A DNA stretch of 64,000 nt, taken from the NCBI RefSeq assembly GCF_000455205.1, contig NZ_AUWQ01000055.1, forward strand, positions 95,698-159,697, read 5' to 3'. The stretch's first letter is position 1, and each line of letters opens with the position of its first letter. The stretch is from Mycobacterium sp. UM_CSW (GTDB lineage: Bacteria; Actinomycetota; Actinomycetes; Mycobacteriales; Mycobacteriaceae). Below the pieces are notes generated by a model that had not been told where the DNA came from, did no database searches, and saw only the letters and a list, made by a program, of their open reading frames with translations. Made by a program: the position numbers and the translations under genes. Shown one piece after another: positions 38,425 to 49,339 of this stretch.

Positions 38425-39018
38425 ATGGGACGGCTGATTGTTTCGGCCTGTACGACGGTTGATCTGGTCATCGATCCGTTGGAGGGCTGGTTCGAACCCG
38501 ACGGCGACCCGGACGGCATCGCACAATTGCGTGCCGCCGACGCGCTCGTACTGGGCCGCAAGACCTACGAAGGCCTCGCCAAATATTGGCCCGACGCGAG
38601 CGGTGGATACGCCGATCTGATCAATCCGATGCCGAAGTACGTCGCCTCACGGACATTGAGCGAGCCGCTGACGTGGAACTCGCAACTGCTCGGCGCCGAC
38701 CTGGCCGCCGATGTGCGCGCCGCGAAGGCCCGCCACTCGGGCGACCTGATCGTCTACGGCTGCGGCGAATTGGCCTACGACCTAGCGCGTTTGGGTTTGG
38801 TCGACGAGGTGCGGTTCTGGATGTTCCCGTGGGTGTGGGGCGAGGGAACCCGAGCGTTCCAGGAGGGCAGCCCGCCGGTTCGGATGCAACTGCTCTCGAC
38901 GGTGACGTACCCGTCGGGTGTCGTCAGGCTGGCCTACCAACCGCTGTCTATCCGCCAAGATCCGATTGAGTCAGGACATAGCGACTCGCGCAATCCGCAT
39001 GACCTGGATAGCGGCTAG
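38425..39018 (+). CDS. Dihydrofolate reductase-like (RibD C-terminal) protein
   Basis: The 197-residue protein begins MGRLIVSACTTVDLVI and has ADALVLGRKTYEGL and GDLIVYGCGELAYDL, the NADPH-binding signatures of the RibD_C/YyaP-type dihydrofolate-reductase fold. These proteins reduce folate- or deazaflavin-like substrates; most lack a known role. A ribosome-binding site (GGAGGAAT) precedes the ATG. It is unlikely to be the main DHFR (DfrA). It converges with the phosphatase gene. Confidence 0.85.
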   Translation: MGRLIVSACTTVDLVIDPLEGWFEPDGDPDGIAQLRAADALVLGRKTYEGLAKYWPDASGGYADLINPMPKYVASRTLSEPLTWNSQLLGADLAADVRAAKARHSGDLIVYGCGELAYDLARLGLVDEVRFWMFPWVWGEGTRAFQEGSPPVRMQLLSTVTYPSGVVRLAYQPLSIRQDPIESGHSDSRNPHDLDSG

Positions 39019-39022
39019 GAAC

Positions 39023-39574
39023 TCACAAACGCAGCGTCCAGCGGCCGCTTCGGAAATGCAGCACGGTGCGACTGGCCGGCGCAATATCGATGCGCCAGAA
39101 CGACTTCGGCGGTGCATCCAGGCCACGCAGGATGGCGGCGCGGATCACCGCGGGGTGCGTCACCGCCACCGCGGGCGACGCGTCGCCGGTCAGGGACTCC
39201 AGCCAACCGGCCACCCGATCCATCAGGGCGACGATCGACTCGCCGCCGTGCGGCGCGCCCGTCGGATCGGTCAGCCACGTCTCGAGATCGGCGGGGCCGA
39301 CGGCGCGCAGGGTCTGCCCGCACCACCCGCCGCAATCGAGGTCGGCCAGCCGCGGCTCGACCGTGGCGTGCAGGCCCAGCAGCTGGGCGGTTTGGCAGGC
39401 GCGCCGCTCGGGTCCCGTGAGCTGGCGTGTGGTCCCATCCACCTCAAGGCGCCCAGCCTTTTTGGCCTGCCTGAGGCCGAGGCCGTTGAGGGGCTCGTCC
39501 GCGGGGAAGCGCCCGTCGGCCATGGCGTCGGTCATCGCGTGCGACACCAGGGTCAGGCGGACGACGTCGGTCAT
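39023..39574 (-). CDS. Histidine phosphatase superfamily protein (CobC-like)
   Basis: The 183-residue protein has the phosphoglycerate-mutase-like fold, with LGLRQAKKAG and the second catalytic His region VAVTHPAVIRAAIL. The usual RHG catalytic motif reads SHA (Ser11-His12-Ala13), losing the first Arg but keeping the phosphorylated His. The start overlaps the cbtA stop, placing it in the cobalamin-riboswitch operon. CobC, the alpha-ribazole phosphatase of B12 synthesis, belongs to this superfamily, so a B12-related role is the best guess. The motif change leaves catalysis in doubt. Confidence 0.83.
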   Translation of the reverse strand: MTDVVRLTLVSHAMTDAMADGRFPADEPLNGLGLRQAKKAGRLEVDGTTRQLTGPERRACQTAQLLGLHATVEPRLADLDCGGWCGQTLRAVGPADLETWLTDPTGAPHGGESIVALMDRVAGWLESLTGDASPAVAVTHPAVIRAAILRGLDAPPKSFWRIDIAPASRTVLHFRSGRWTLRL

Positions 39575-40362
39575 GTCGCGGCGCTCGGTTCCCGTCCGCT
39601 GTCGGCGCGCTCACCCAGCAGCCGGCCCGCCAGCGTCGCGAAGACCACACCGATGGCCGCCCACAACACCAATTGCGCCCCCAGCGAAAGGAGTCTGAAT
39701 TCGTAGAGCACATCGGCCGGAAAGCCGGGATAGACGATCGCGCCCGAGGCGTCGCGCAACGGCGCCGGCGTCTCGTCGACGACAGGAAGCAGCACCGCCA
39801 GCACCGCGATCGCCAGCACATAGGCCAGCGCCGCGACCAGGCCCGCATTCCACGCGCCGAGCCCAGCGGCGAGCCGCCGGGCCAGCCACACCGCGGCGAT
39901 CGTCAGCGCCACCGAGGCCGCCACCATCACCAGATACCAGCCGGTGCGGGCCCCGATCGTGTCCGCCTGACCGACCGCAGGCGGGTTCGGGGGGTACTTC
40001 AGGAACGGCACGAGGTATACCGCTACGAACGCGCCCGCCGCCAGCAGAGCCGAAAGCGGCCGCGGCCCAATGGCTCTCGCGCGCACGGCGACGACGCAAA
40101 ACGCCACGGCGAACAGCGCCCCCATCGCGAGGCCGAAAATCAATACGCCGAAACCCAATCCGGCGTTGGCCTGCACGCCTCGGGTGAACAACTCGGCGCC
40201 GTGCTCGTGCACGCCATGAGCGTCCAGGGCGTCGCTTCGCCCGTCCTCAAAAGCAATCGCGCGGGCGATGACCGGCTCGGCGCACACGCGGGCGAAGAGG
40301 AAGGCCAGCACCGCGCCGACGGCCCCCGCGAGGAGACCGCGTGCGATCAGCCGCTTCTCCAC
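39571..40362 (-). CDS. cbtA: CbtA-family putative cobalt transporter
   Basis: The 263-residue membrane protein has about six hydrophobic segments and matches the CbtA family, a predicted cobalt transporter component named from its link to B12 riboswitches. The N-terminal helix LIARGLLAGAVGAVLAFLFA and VFEFRLLSLGAQLVL-like C-terminal part are characteristic. Histidines cluster in the loop DALDAHGVHEHG. It follows cbtB by 20 bp and overlaps the phosphatase gene. Confidence 0.87.
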   Translation of the reverse strand: MEKRLIARGLLAGAVGAVLAFLFARVCAEPVIARAIAFEDGRSDALDAHGVHEHGAELFTRGVQANAGLGFGVLIFGLAMGALFAVAFCVVAVRARAIGPRPLSALLAAGAFVAVYLVPFLKYPPNPPAVGQADTIGARTGWYLVMVAASVALTIAAVWLARRLAAGLGAWNAGLVAALAYVLAIAVLAVLLPVVDETPAPLRDASGAIVYPGFPADVLYEFRLLSLGAQLVLWAAIGVVFATLAGRLLGERADSGREPSAAT

Positions 40363-40382
40363 GCTGCCGCGTCTATCCCGGT

Positions 40383-40598
40383 CTAATGGCAGGGGAAGCC
40401 GAGCAAATGGCGCGCGTCGTGGACCAACTCGTGCACATGGGAGTCGCTGCCGAACAGCGACACCGCGCCCTGATCGACCCCGACGAAGTACAGCGCCAAG
40501 AGCGCCAGGAAGGCGGTCGCCGCCAACCAGAGCGCGGCACTTGCCGCCGACAGATCGACCGCCCGAGTACGTGCACCGGCTTTCTCGAGATTTGCCAC
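40383..40598 (-). CDS. cbtB: CbtB-family small membrane protein with metal-binding tail
   Basis: The 71-residue protein has one membrane helix (LWLAATAFLALLALYFVGV) and a His-rich C-terminus with SHVHELVHDARHLLGFPCH, four His in alternation plus a final Cys-His. This is the CbtB pattern; the tail is thought to bind cobalt. The ATG follows GGAAGGAG. It is the first gene after the cobalamin riboswitch. Confidence 0.9.
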   Translation of the reverse strand: MANLEKAGARTRAVDLSAASAALWLAATAFLALLALYFVGVDQGAVSLFGSDSHVHELVHDARHLLGFPCH

Positions 40599-40602
40599 GG
40601 GT

Positions 40603-40709
40603 TCTCCTTCCGGGGATTGCGCGTCCCCGCTGCGGATGACGGGCTACGGGTCTGACTTTCGACAGTGGCGCGACCGTTCTGGAATTTCACCAGATTCCGT
40701 GTCCCGTCA
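40603..40709 (-). ncRNA. Cobalamin riboswitch (compact type) with expression-platform hairpin
   Basis: On the minus strand the aptamer (40709 to 40637) is closed by a 7-bp stem TGACGGG/CCCGTCA. Inside it has the B12 riboswitch hallmarks GGTGAAATTCC and the B12 box GCCACTGTCG (around 40660-40669), then AGTCAGACC and GTAGCCC. Beyond it a 6-bp hairpin CGGGGA/TCCCCG (40611-40629) lies just before the GGAAGGAG site of cbtB. This suggests control of translation start by adenosyl- or hydroxocobalamin. Confidence 0.9.
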
Positions 40710-40735
40710 GGACAGCTGTCAGTGTAGACCGCGCG

Positions 40736-41116
40736 TCAATGCTGGGGAGCCGCGGCGCCGTAGCCGAGCTGGCCGGCGGTGTACTTGGCACCCTCGGTGA
40801 CCGGGACCGCCTGGACCGCCGTGCCGTAGGCGCAGATCTCGGTCCACACGTCGCCGATCTCGGTGGTGTCGAAGCGCATCGCGACGATTGCGTTGCCGCC
40901 CCGGTTGCGCGCTTCGGCGATCAGCCGTCCCATCGCCTCGTTCCGGCTGTCGGAGAGATTCTTGGTCATCCCCTGCAGCTCGCCGCCGAACATCGCCTTG
41001 AAGCCGGCACCCATCTGGGAGAACGCATTTCGCGAGCGAACGGTCAGCCCGAACACTTCGCCGCACACGCGCTGGATCTCCCAGCCCGGAAGGTCATTGG
41101 TTGTCACGATCAGCAC
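40736..41116 (-). CDS. YbjQ family (UPF0145) protein
   Basis: The 126-residue protein opens MLIVTTNDLPGWEIQRVCG and contains FGGELQGMTKNLSDSRNEAM and GGNAIVAMRFDTTEI, the signatures of the UPF0145/YbjQ family of homopentameric heavy-metal-binding domain proteins. The role is unknown. There is a TGA/TCA-free gap of 137 bp between it and cbtB that holds the riboswitch. It ends 26 bp from the riboswitch's outer stem. Confidence 0.88.
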   Translation of the reverse strand: MLIVTTNDLPGWEIQRVCGEVFGLTVRSRNAFSQMGAGFKAMFGGELQGMTKNLSDSRNEAMGRLIAEARNRGGNAIVAMRFDTTEIGDVWTEICAYGTAVQAVPVTEGAKYTAGQLGYGAAAPQH

Positions 41117-41141
41117 GGCGAGTCCTTCTCTTGAGCAAACA

Positions 41142-41182
41142 AAAACGGGCGGTAGTCCCGTCAGAGACTAGCCGCCCGTTTT
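41142..41182 (-). terminator. Intrinsic terminator of clpC1
   Basis: A long stem (AAAACGGGCGG with TAGTC, against GACTA with GCCGCCCGTTTT, one bulged base) starts just 10 bp beyond the clpC1 stop. On the minus strand it is followed by TTTTTGTTTG, a true U-tract. The stem is AT-flanked and GC-cored. Confidence 0.9.
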
Positions 41183-41191
41183 CGGTACTGA

Positions 41192-43726
<2,535 letters not shown>

Positions 43727-44024
43727 CGGTGCTTACCTGCTCTCCCTCACATCGGTACAGACCTCTTGATGGCCAATTGCCGGCCCCTGGGGGCCGGAAC
43801 CGCGTACCTGCTCTCCACTGTAATGGTCGGCCCGCCGGGGTTCCTAACGTTGCGGTTGCTGGCCGTCCCGGCCGCATACCCCCGTGGGCGCACAGCCGTA
43901 CCAGGTAAACGAGGAAAAACACCAAAGCGTTTCCCGAGCGGGCCGGCGAGCGTTGCGCCGCCAGCGAAATTGAAAACAACCGGCGCCCGGGCCTTGCGGA
44001 CCCGGGCGCCGGTAAGCGCTTCGC
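43727..44024. promoter_or_regulatory. clpC1 leader region with hairpin, direct repeat and ClgR-like site
   Basis: The 298-bp gap between clpC1 and lsr2 has no gene. It contains a perfect hairpin CCGGCCCC/GGGGCCGG (43780-43797, 2-nt loop), a 12-bp direct repeat TACCTGCTCTCC at 43734-43745 and 43805-43816, and a TTCGC/GCGnAA-type inverted repeat (43953-43968) like ClgR operators. The lsr2 terminator follows. The hairpin and repeats lie within the likely clpC1 leader. Confidence 0.5.
43980..44012 (-). terminator. Intrinsic terminator of lsr2
   Basis: A perfect 12-bp GC-rich stem CCGGCGCCCGGG/CCCGGGCGCCGG with a 9-nt loop lies 13 bp past the lsr2 stop. On the minus strand the tail reads TTGTTTTCAATTT, U-rich. 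This is a textbook rho-independent terminator. Confidence 0.92.
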
Positions 44025-44363
44025 TTAGGTCGCCGCGTGGAACGCGTCGATGACGTCCGCCGGGATGCGGCCGCGCGTCGACACGTTGTGCCCGTTGCGG
44101 CGGGCCCATTCGCGGATCGCGGCGCTTTGCTCGCGGTCGATGGCGCCGCGGCCACGACCCGAGCCCGAACGCCCGCGCCGGCGACCGCCGACGCGGCGGC
44201 CCGCTGCGACCCATTGCTTCAAATCGTTGCGCAGTTTCGCAGCATTCTTGGACGAAAGGTCAATCTCGTAGGTCACCCCGTCAAGCCCGAATTCAACCGT
44301 TTCGTCGGCCGCGCCCGCACCGTCGAAATCATCGACCAAGGTGACGGTCACTTTTTTCGCCAT
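44025..44363 (-). CDS. lsr2: Histone-like nucleoid-associated protein Lsr2
   Basis: The 112-residue protein silences AT-rich, often acquired, DNA and bridges DNA, like H-NS. The N-terminal oligomerisation half opens [20 protein letters not shown]. The C-terminal DNA-binding part has [19 protein letters not shown], with the minor-groove RGR, and then [19 protein letters not shown]. The Arg/Gly linker between them is typical. Its upstream region (44364-44476) is AT-rich in places and probably holds its own promoter. Equivalent of Rv3597c. Confidence 0.98.
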   Translation of the reverse strand: MAKKVTVTLVDDFDGAGAADETVEFGLDGVTYEIDLSSKNAAKLRNDLKQWVAAGRRVGGRRRGRSGSGRGRGAIDREQSAAIREWARRNGHNVSTRGRIPADVIDAFHAAT

Positions 44364-44476
44364 TAGCTTACCCTCGCGTTTCGTCCTGAGCAGTTGCTGA
44401 GCAGTTTGGATTCACTCCCCAAGTCACCAATCTGCCATAACAACGCAGGATACTCAATCCGGACGCAACGGGTAAC

Positions 44477-45973
44477 TCAGGAGTGCGGCCGAACAATCGG
44501 GAACAAAACTGTCTCTCGAATTGACAGGCCGGTCAAAGACATCAACAACCGATCGATACCCATTCCGGTTCCGGTGCACGGCGGCATCCCATACTCGAGC
44601 GCGGCGAGAAAATCTTCGTCCAGCACCATCGCCTCGTCGTCGCCGGCGGCCGCGGCGCGCGCCTGCGCGGCGAACCGCTCCCGCTGCACGACGGGATCGT
44701 TCAACTCGGAATACCCGGTGGCCAGTTCAATCCCGCGAAGGTAGAGGTCCCACTTCTCGGTCACGCCCGGAATGCTGCGGTGCTGTCGCGTCAAAGGTGT
44801 TGTCTCCACTGGGAAATCCTTGACGAAGGTGGGCGCGGTCAGGGAATTGCCCACCGTGTGCTCCCACAGCTCCTCAACGAGTTTGCCGTGCCCGTAGCCG
44901 CGGTCGGCGGGGATCTCCACACCAAGCCGATCGGCGATCGCCCACAGCCGCTCGACCGTCGTCTCGGGCGTGATCTCCTCACCAAGTGCCACCGACAGCG
45001 ACGGGTACATTTGTATAGTCGCCCATTCTCCGTCGATGTCGTACACGCTGCCGTCCGGGAACGGCAGTTGTCGGGTTCCGATCGCCTCGTCGGCGACCTC
45101 TTGAATAAGCTCACGCGTGACGATCGCCGAATCGTCGTAGGTTCCGTACGTTTGGTATGTCTCGAGCATGGAGAATTCCGGAGAATGCGTCGAATCGGCT
45201 CCTTCGTTTCGGAACACCCGATTTAGCTCGAAGACCTTGTCGAAACCGCCGACGATGCAGCGCTTGAGGAACAGTTCCGGCGCGATCCGCAGGTAGAGAT
45301 CGATGTCGAGCGCATTGGAATGCGTGATGAACGGCCGGGCCGCGGCACCGCCGGCCAGCGTCTGCAAGATAGGGGTTTCGACTTCGAGAAAGCCGCGCCG
45401 TTCCAGCGCATTGCGGATCGCCCGGATCACGGCGATTCGCTGCCGGGCCACCGTGCGGGCCTGGGGGCGGACGATCAGGTCGACGTAGCGCTGCCGCACC
45501 CGCGACTCCTCGCTCATCTCCTTGTGAGCGACGGGCAGCGGCCGCAGCGACTTGGCCGCCATCCGCCAGGAGTCGGCCAGCACGGACAATTCGCCGCGCC
45601 GTGAGCTGATCACGTTGCCGTGCACGTAGACGATGTCGCCTAGGTCGACGTCGGCCTTCCACGCGTCGAGCGACTCCCGGCCGACCTTGTCGAGGCTGAC
45701 CATCACCTGCAGCGTGGTGCCGTCGCCGTCCTGGAGTGTCGCAAAGCACAGTTTTCCCGAGTTGCGCGCGAAGATGACCCGGCCCGCCACGCCGACGATG
45801 TCGTCGGTGGCGGTGTCGGTGGGCAGGTCTGGGTGGGCGGCGCGGACCTCGGCCAGGGTGTGGGTGCGCTCGATCGCAACGGGGTAGGGGTCGGATCCCT
45901 CGGCCAGCAGCCGAGCGCGCTTGTCCCGGCGGATCCGGAACTGCTCGGGAAGGTCGGGGGCGGCGTCACTCAC
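44477..45973 (-). CDS. lysS: Lysyl-tRNA synthetase (class II)
   Basis: The 498-residue enzyme charges tRNA-Lys. An N-terminal OB-fold ([19 protein letters not shown]) is followed by class II motifs: motif 2 around [18 protein letters not shown] and motif 3 in [16 protein letters not shown] choose the GTG at 45973 ([12 protein letters not shown]); it is preceded by TAAGCT eight nt upstream, identical to cysS. The longer in-frame extension to 46048 has no family similarity. Equivalent of Rv3598c; the MprF-fused paralogue LysX is elsewhere. Confidence 0.97.
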   Translation of the reverse strand: MSDAAPDLPEQFRIRRDKRARLLAEGSDPYPVAIERTHTLAEVRAAHPDLPTDTATDDIVGVAGRVIFARNSGKLCFATLQDGDGTTLQVMVSLDKVGRESLDAWKADVDLGDIVYVHGNVISSRRGELSVLADSWRMAAKSLRPLPVAHKEMSEESRVRQRYVDLIVRPQARTVARQRIAVIRAIRNALERRGFLEVETPILQTLAGGAAARPFITHSNALDIDLYLRIAPELFLKRCIVGGFDKVFELNRVFRNEGADSTHSPEFSMLETYQTYGTYDDSAIVTRELIQEVADEAIGTRQLPFPDGSVYDIDGEWATIQMYPSLSVALGEEITPETTVERLWAIADRLGVEIPADRGYGHGKLVEELWEHTVGNSLTAPTFVKDFPVETTPLTRQHRSIPGVTEKWDLYLRGIELATGYSELNDPVVQRERFAAQARAAAAGDDEAMVLDEDFLAALEYGMPPCTGTGMGIDRLLMSLTGLSIRETVLFPIVRPHS

Positions 45974-45987
45974 GACGTGCCAGCTTA
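45971..45987 (-). promoter_or_regulatory. Leaderless promoter of lysS (shared 17-mer)
   Basis: The sequence TAAGCTGGCACGTCGTG, ending in the GTG start, is identical to the cysS promoter site at 17453-17469. The -10 hexamer is at 45982-45987. Sharing by two aminoacyl-tRNA synthetase genes may mean co-regulation or recent copying of a strong promoter. Confidence 0.6.
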
Positions 45988-46016
45988 AAGGACGCTCAAG
46001 CGGGCCTAAGAAGGCA

Positions 46017-46103
46017 TCAGAAGGCATCAGCAGGCACTGCGTGTGCATTCAGGGCTTTGCGTGTTGCACCTGGGCGAAAAATTCGGCGCAATCGCTGCGA
46101 CAT
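46017..46103 (-). CDS. Possible short ORF between lysS and coaX (28 residues)
   Basis: An ATG-started frame of 28 codons ([16 protein letters not shown] is its basic N-terminal part) sits where I recall the annotated short M. tuberculosis ORF Rv3599c. It is Arg-rich with no recognisable domain. No clear ribosome-binding site is seen. Its 3' end contains a 10-bp tandem repeat (AAGGCATCAG at 46011-46020 and 46021-46030). It may be a leader peptide of lysS or no gene at all. Confidence 0.3.
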   Translation of the reverse strand: MSQRLRRIFRPGATRKALNAHAVPADAF

Positions 46104-46150
46104 TTCACACCCAACGCCGTGGATTCACGCTGACCGCCGGCGAAGGCGAC

Positions 46151-46966
46151 TTAACGCGCCGTCTTCAGCCGGCCGCGCTCCGCGTCGCGGTTGCGTTCGA
46201 AGACCAGCTGCAGGCCATGCAACGTCAGGTGCTGGTCGTAGTGGTTGACGGTGTGCAGTTCGGGCAGCAGCAGCGGCGCGGTGTGGCCGGTCGCCACGAC
46301 GGCCACGTCATCGCCGGCGAAGCCGTCCACGTCGTCGCGGATGCGCCGGACCAACCCGTCGACCAGACCGGCGAAGCCGAAAACGGCACCGGCCTGCATG
46401 CATTCGACGGTGTTCTTGCCGACCACCGACCGGGGCCGGGTCAGCTCGACGCGGCGCAGCGCCGCGGAGCGGGCGGCGGCGGCATCGGACGAAACCTGCA
46501 CACCCGGGGCGATGGCGCCGCCGAGAAACTCGCCCTTGGCCGACACCACGTCCACACAGATCGACGACCCGAAATCGACGACGATGGCCGCCTTGCGGTA
46601 CTTGTGAAATGCCGCCAGGCAGTTGACGATCCGGTCCGCGCCCACCTCTTTCGGATTGTCGACCAGCAGCGGGATCCCGGTGCGTACCCCCGGCTCGATG
46701 AGCACGTTGGGCACCGACGGCCAGTACTGGTCGAGCATGACCCGCACCTCGTGCAGCACCGACGGGACGGTCGACAGCGCGGCGGCGCCGGTGAGGCGCT
46801 CGGAATCGTCACCGATCAGGCCGTCGATGGTCAGCGCGAGCTCGTCCGCGGTGACCTCGGACTCGGTGCGAATGCGCCACTGCTGCACGACCTTTGCGTG
46901 CTCTTTGGATCCCGACAGCAGTCCGACGACGGTGTGCGTGTTGCGGACGTCGATGGCCAGCAGCAC
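46151..46966 (-). CDS. coaX: Type III pantothenate kinase
   Basis: The 271-residue protein is a CoaX-type ASKHA kinase. Phosphate 1 motif is [18 protein letters not shown] (residues 2-19), with [12 protein letters not shown] and GGAIAPGV further on. Type III enzymes phosphorylate pantothenate in CoA synthesis; in mycobacteria the CoaA type is the proven essential kinase, so CoaX activity may be minor. It follows panD by 2 bp, completing a panC-panD-coaX unit. Equivalent of Rv3600c. Confidence 0.94.
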   Translation of the reverse strand: MLLAIDVRNTHTVVGLLSGSKEHAKVVQQWRIRTESEVTADELALTIDGLIGDDSERLTGAAALSTVPSVLHEVRVMLDQYWPSVPNVLIEPGVRTGIPLLVDNPKEVGADRIVNCLAAFHKYRKAAIVVDFGSSICVDVVSAKGEFLGGAIAPGVQVSSDAAAARSAALRRVELTRPRSVVGKNTVECMQAGAVFGFAGLVDGLVRRIRDDVDGFAGDDVAVVATGHTAPLLLPELHTVNHYDQHLTLHGLQLVFERNRDAERGRLKTAR

Positions 46967-46968
46967 GG

Positions 46969-47388
46969 CTAACTCGCGACTATCCGGGGGTCGAGCAGCT
47001 CCGCCGCATCAGCGGGCACGAAGGCGGGGTCGTCGCCGAGGTCGATCGGCTTGTTGTCGGCGTCGACGAACACGATCCGCGGCCGGTAGGCGCGCGCCTC
47101 CGCGTCTTCCATCGTCCCGTAGGCGATCAGGATCACCAGGTCGCCCGGGTGCACTAGATGCGCTGCGGCGCCGTTGATTCCGATCACGCCGCTGCCGCGT
47201 TCGCCGGTGATCGCGTAGGTGACCAGGCGGGCGCCGTTGTCGATGTCCACGATGGTCACCTGCTCGCCCTCGAGCAGGTCCGCGGCGTCCATCAGGTCGG
47301 CGTCGATGGTCACCGAGCCGACGTAGTGCAGGTCGGCCTGCGTCACCGTGGCGCGGTGGATCTTCGACTTCAGCATGGTCCGTAACAT
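46969..47388 (-). CDS. panD: Aspartate 1-decarboxylase
   Basis: The 139-residue proenzyme makes beta-alanine for pantothenate. It self-cleaves between Gly24 and Ser25 ([10 protein letters not shown]) to form the pyruvoyl group. The ATG at 47388 is right: the upstream GGAGGA is its ribosome-binding site, so the in-frame TTG at 47400 is not a start. The stop of panC overlaps the start (TGATG). C-terminal tail residues, a site of pyrazinoic acid resistance in M. tuberculosis, are present. Equivalent of Rv3601c. Confidence 0.97.
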   Translation of the reverse strand: MLRTMLKSKIHRATVTQADLHYVGSVTIDADLMDAADLLEGEQVTIVDIDNGARLVTYAITGERGSGVIGINGAAAHLVHPGDLVILIAYGTMEDAEARAYRPRIVFVDADNKPIDLGDDPAFVPADAAELLDPRIVAS

Positions 47389-48317
47389 CAATTCCTCCAA
47401 TGTGATTCGAGGGCGTCCCGATAAGCGTCCGGCCCCGAGGGTGCCGGCGGTGTTGCTCCTATTTCGATGGCGATGTTGTCCAGCAGTCGGGTGGTGCCCA
47501 GGCGGGCCGCGATCAGCAGCCGGCCAGGCGCGCCGGGCCGCAGCGGGCCGAGGTTCGCGTCGCGCAATTCCAGGTAGTCGACGCTGATCGCCGGGACGGC
47601 GTCCAGCACGGCGTTAGCGGCGTCCAGCGCGGCCTGCGCGCCCGTGGGCGCGGCGTGCGCCGCCGCCGTCAGCGCGGCCGAAAGGGTGCCGGCCAGCTCG
47701 CGTTGCGCCGGGTCCAGGTAGCGGTTGCGCGACGACATCGCCAGGCCGTCGTATTCGCGCACGGTGGGCACGCCGACCACCGCCACGTCGATGTTGAGGT
47801 CCGTCACCATCTGGCGGATCAGGACCAGCTGCTGGTAATCCTTCTCGCCGAAGAAAATCCGGTCCGGGTGCACGATCTGCAGCAGCTTGCACACGACGGT
47901 GAGCACGCCGGCGAAATGGGTGGGACGCGCGCCGCCCTCGAGTTCGGCGGCCAGCGGGCCGGGGTGCACGGTGGTGCGCAGGCCGTCGGGGTACATCGCC
48001 GCCGCGGTGGGCGCGAACACGATCTCGACGTCCTCGCCGCGCAGCAACGCGACGTCCTCGTCGAGGGTCCGGGGGTAGGCGTCCAGGTCTTCCCCGACCC
48101 CGAACTGCAGCGGGTTGACGAAGATCGAGACCACGACCACCGAGCCGGGGACCCGCTTGGCGGCCCGCACCAGCGCGAGGTGCCCGTCGTGCAGGGCGCC
48201 CATGGTAGGCACCAGCATCACGCGCCGGCCGGTGTGGCGCAGCGCTCGGCTGACGTCGGCGACGTCGCGCGGCGCCGAGTAGACGTTGAGTTCGCCGGGC
48301 TTGAAGGTGGGCGTCAT
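47388..48317 (-). CDS. panC: Pantoate-beta-alanine ligase (pantothenate synthetase)
   Basis: The 309-residue enzyme joins pantoate and beta-alanine with ATP. It has the nucleotidyltransferase HIGH-like motif [11 protein letters not shown] (near residue 37), [10 protein letters not shown] and the KMSKS-like AMSSRNRYL. It overlaps the preceding Rossmann-fold gene by 4 bp and panD by 3 bp. Equivalent of Rv3602c. Confidence 0.97.
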   Translation of the reverse strand: MTPTFKPGELNVYSAPRDVADVSRALRHTGRRVMLVPTMGALHDGHLALVRAAKRVPGSVVVVSIFVNPLQFGVGEDLDAYPRTLDEDVALLRGEDVEIVFAPTAAAMYPDGLRTTVHPGPLAAELEGGARPTHFAGVLTVVCKLLQIVHPDRIFFGEKDYQQLVLIRQMVTDLNIDVAVVGVPTVREYDGLAMSSRNRYLDPAQRELAGTLSAALTAAAHAAPTGAQAALDAANAVLDAVPAISVDYLELRDANLGPLRPGAPGRLLIAARLGTTRLLDNIAIEIGATPPAPSGPDAYRDALESHWRN

Positions 48318-49225
48318 CGCGCCAGCACCTCGAGGACGTCGGCGGGAGCATGGGCGCGCTGGGCCGTCCGCAACGCATTGACCCGGTACGCCTGGGCCAG
48401 GTCGGGGTCGACGTCGGCCAGCGCGGCCAGGTGCTCGGCGACGGCGGCGGCGTCACCGCGGGCGACCGGCCCGGTGAGGGCGCCCTGCCCGCGCCGCAGG
48501 GTGTTCTCCAGCGCCGCCCGGGCCAGCGGCCCGACGATGCGCTCGGCGAGACCGCCGGGCTGGTCGTCGACGCTCTGTTGGCCGAGCAGTTCGCTGCCGC
48601 GCAGCGCGGCCCGCAACGCCTCGATCGCGTCGGCGAGCACCGTCACGATGTGGTTGCCCGCGTGTGCCAGCGCGGCGTGATAGAGCACTCTGGCTTGCTC
48701 GGGGACGCAGAACGGCTCCCCGCCCATCTCGAGGACCAGCGACTGCGCGATGGCGTACCCGACCTCGTCGGCCGCGGTAATCCCGAAGCAGGTGTCGGGC
48801 AGCCGGCTGATGTCCTCGTCGGAGCCGGTGAACGTCATCGCGGGGTGAATGGCCAACGGGATGCAGCCGTCGTGGCTCAGCGGCCCCAGGATCCCGACCC
48901 CGTTGGCTCCGGAGGTGTGCGCGACGATCGTGCCGGGGCGCACGGCCGCGGTCGCCGCCAGCCCGGACACCAGGCCGGCGAGTTCGCTGTCGGGAACCGC
49001 CAACAGCAGCAGCTCGGCGTTGGCGGCCACGTCCGGCGGCGATGCCACCGTCGTGTCGGGCAACCGGTGTTGCGCCCGCTGGCGCGATGCGTGCGAGACC
49101 GCGCTGCACGCCACGACGACATGGTCGGCACGCTCCAGTGCGACACCGAGCGCGGAGCCCACGCGCCCGGCGGAGATGATTCCCACCTTGAGCCGGGCCG
49201 GGCGCAGTCCGTCGAACTGCTTCAT
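48314..49225 (-). CDS. Rossmann-like/DUF2520 domain protein (Rv3603c-like)
   Basis: The protein has an N-terminal NAD(P)-binding fold ([19 protein letters not shown]) and a C-terminal DUF2520 helical domain ([20 protein letters not shown]), an arrangement like ketopantoate reductase or pyrroline reductase-type enzymes. Located directly before panC, it might serve as the missing panE reductase; that is inference. The ATG at 49225 gives 303 residues, the length I recall for Rv3603c, with GAGG nine nt upstream. Further starts at 49240, 49267 and 49288 are in frame. Confidence 0.88.
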   Translation of the reverse strand: MKQFDGLRPARLKVGIISAGRVGSALGVALERADHVVVACSAVSHASRQRAQHRLPDTTVASPPDVAANAELLLLAVPDSELAGLVSGLAATAAVRPGTIVAHTSGANGVGILGPLSHDGCIPLAIHPAMTFTGSDEDISRLPDTCFGITAADEVGYAIAQSLVLEMGGEPFCVPEQARVLYHAALAHAGNHIVTVLADAIEALRAALRGSELLGQQSVDDQPGGLAERIVGPLARAALENTLRRGQGALTGPVARGDAAAVAEHLAALADVDPDLAQAYRVNALRTAQRAHAPADVLEVLAR

Positions 49226-49339
49226 CGCAGACGACCTCATAGCTTTCTTGGTTCGTTCCAGTCCCATGCGCGGGTACCGGACGGTCACTAAGACTTTAGT
49301 CGATTCTCAGTGCAGGCCCAATGTGAGGAAGCTCCCAGC

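Noticed and set aside
47389-47400. TTG start of panD at 47400
   Set aside because: The four added codons contain the ribosome-binding site GGAGGA of the ATG at 47388, which also matches the family start.
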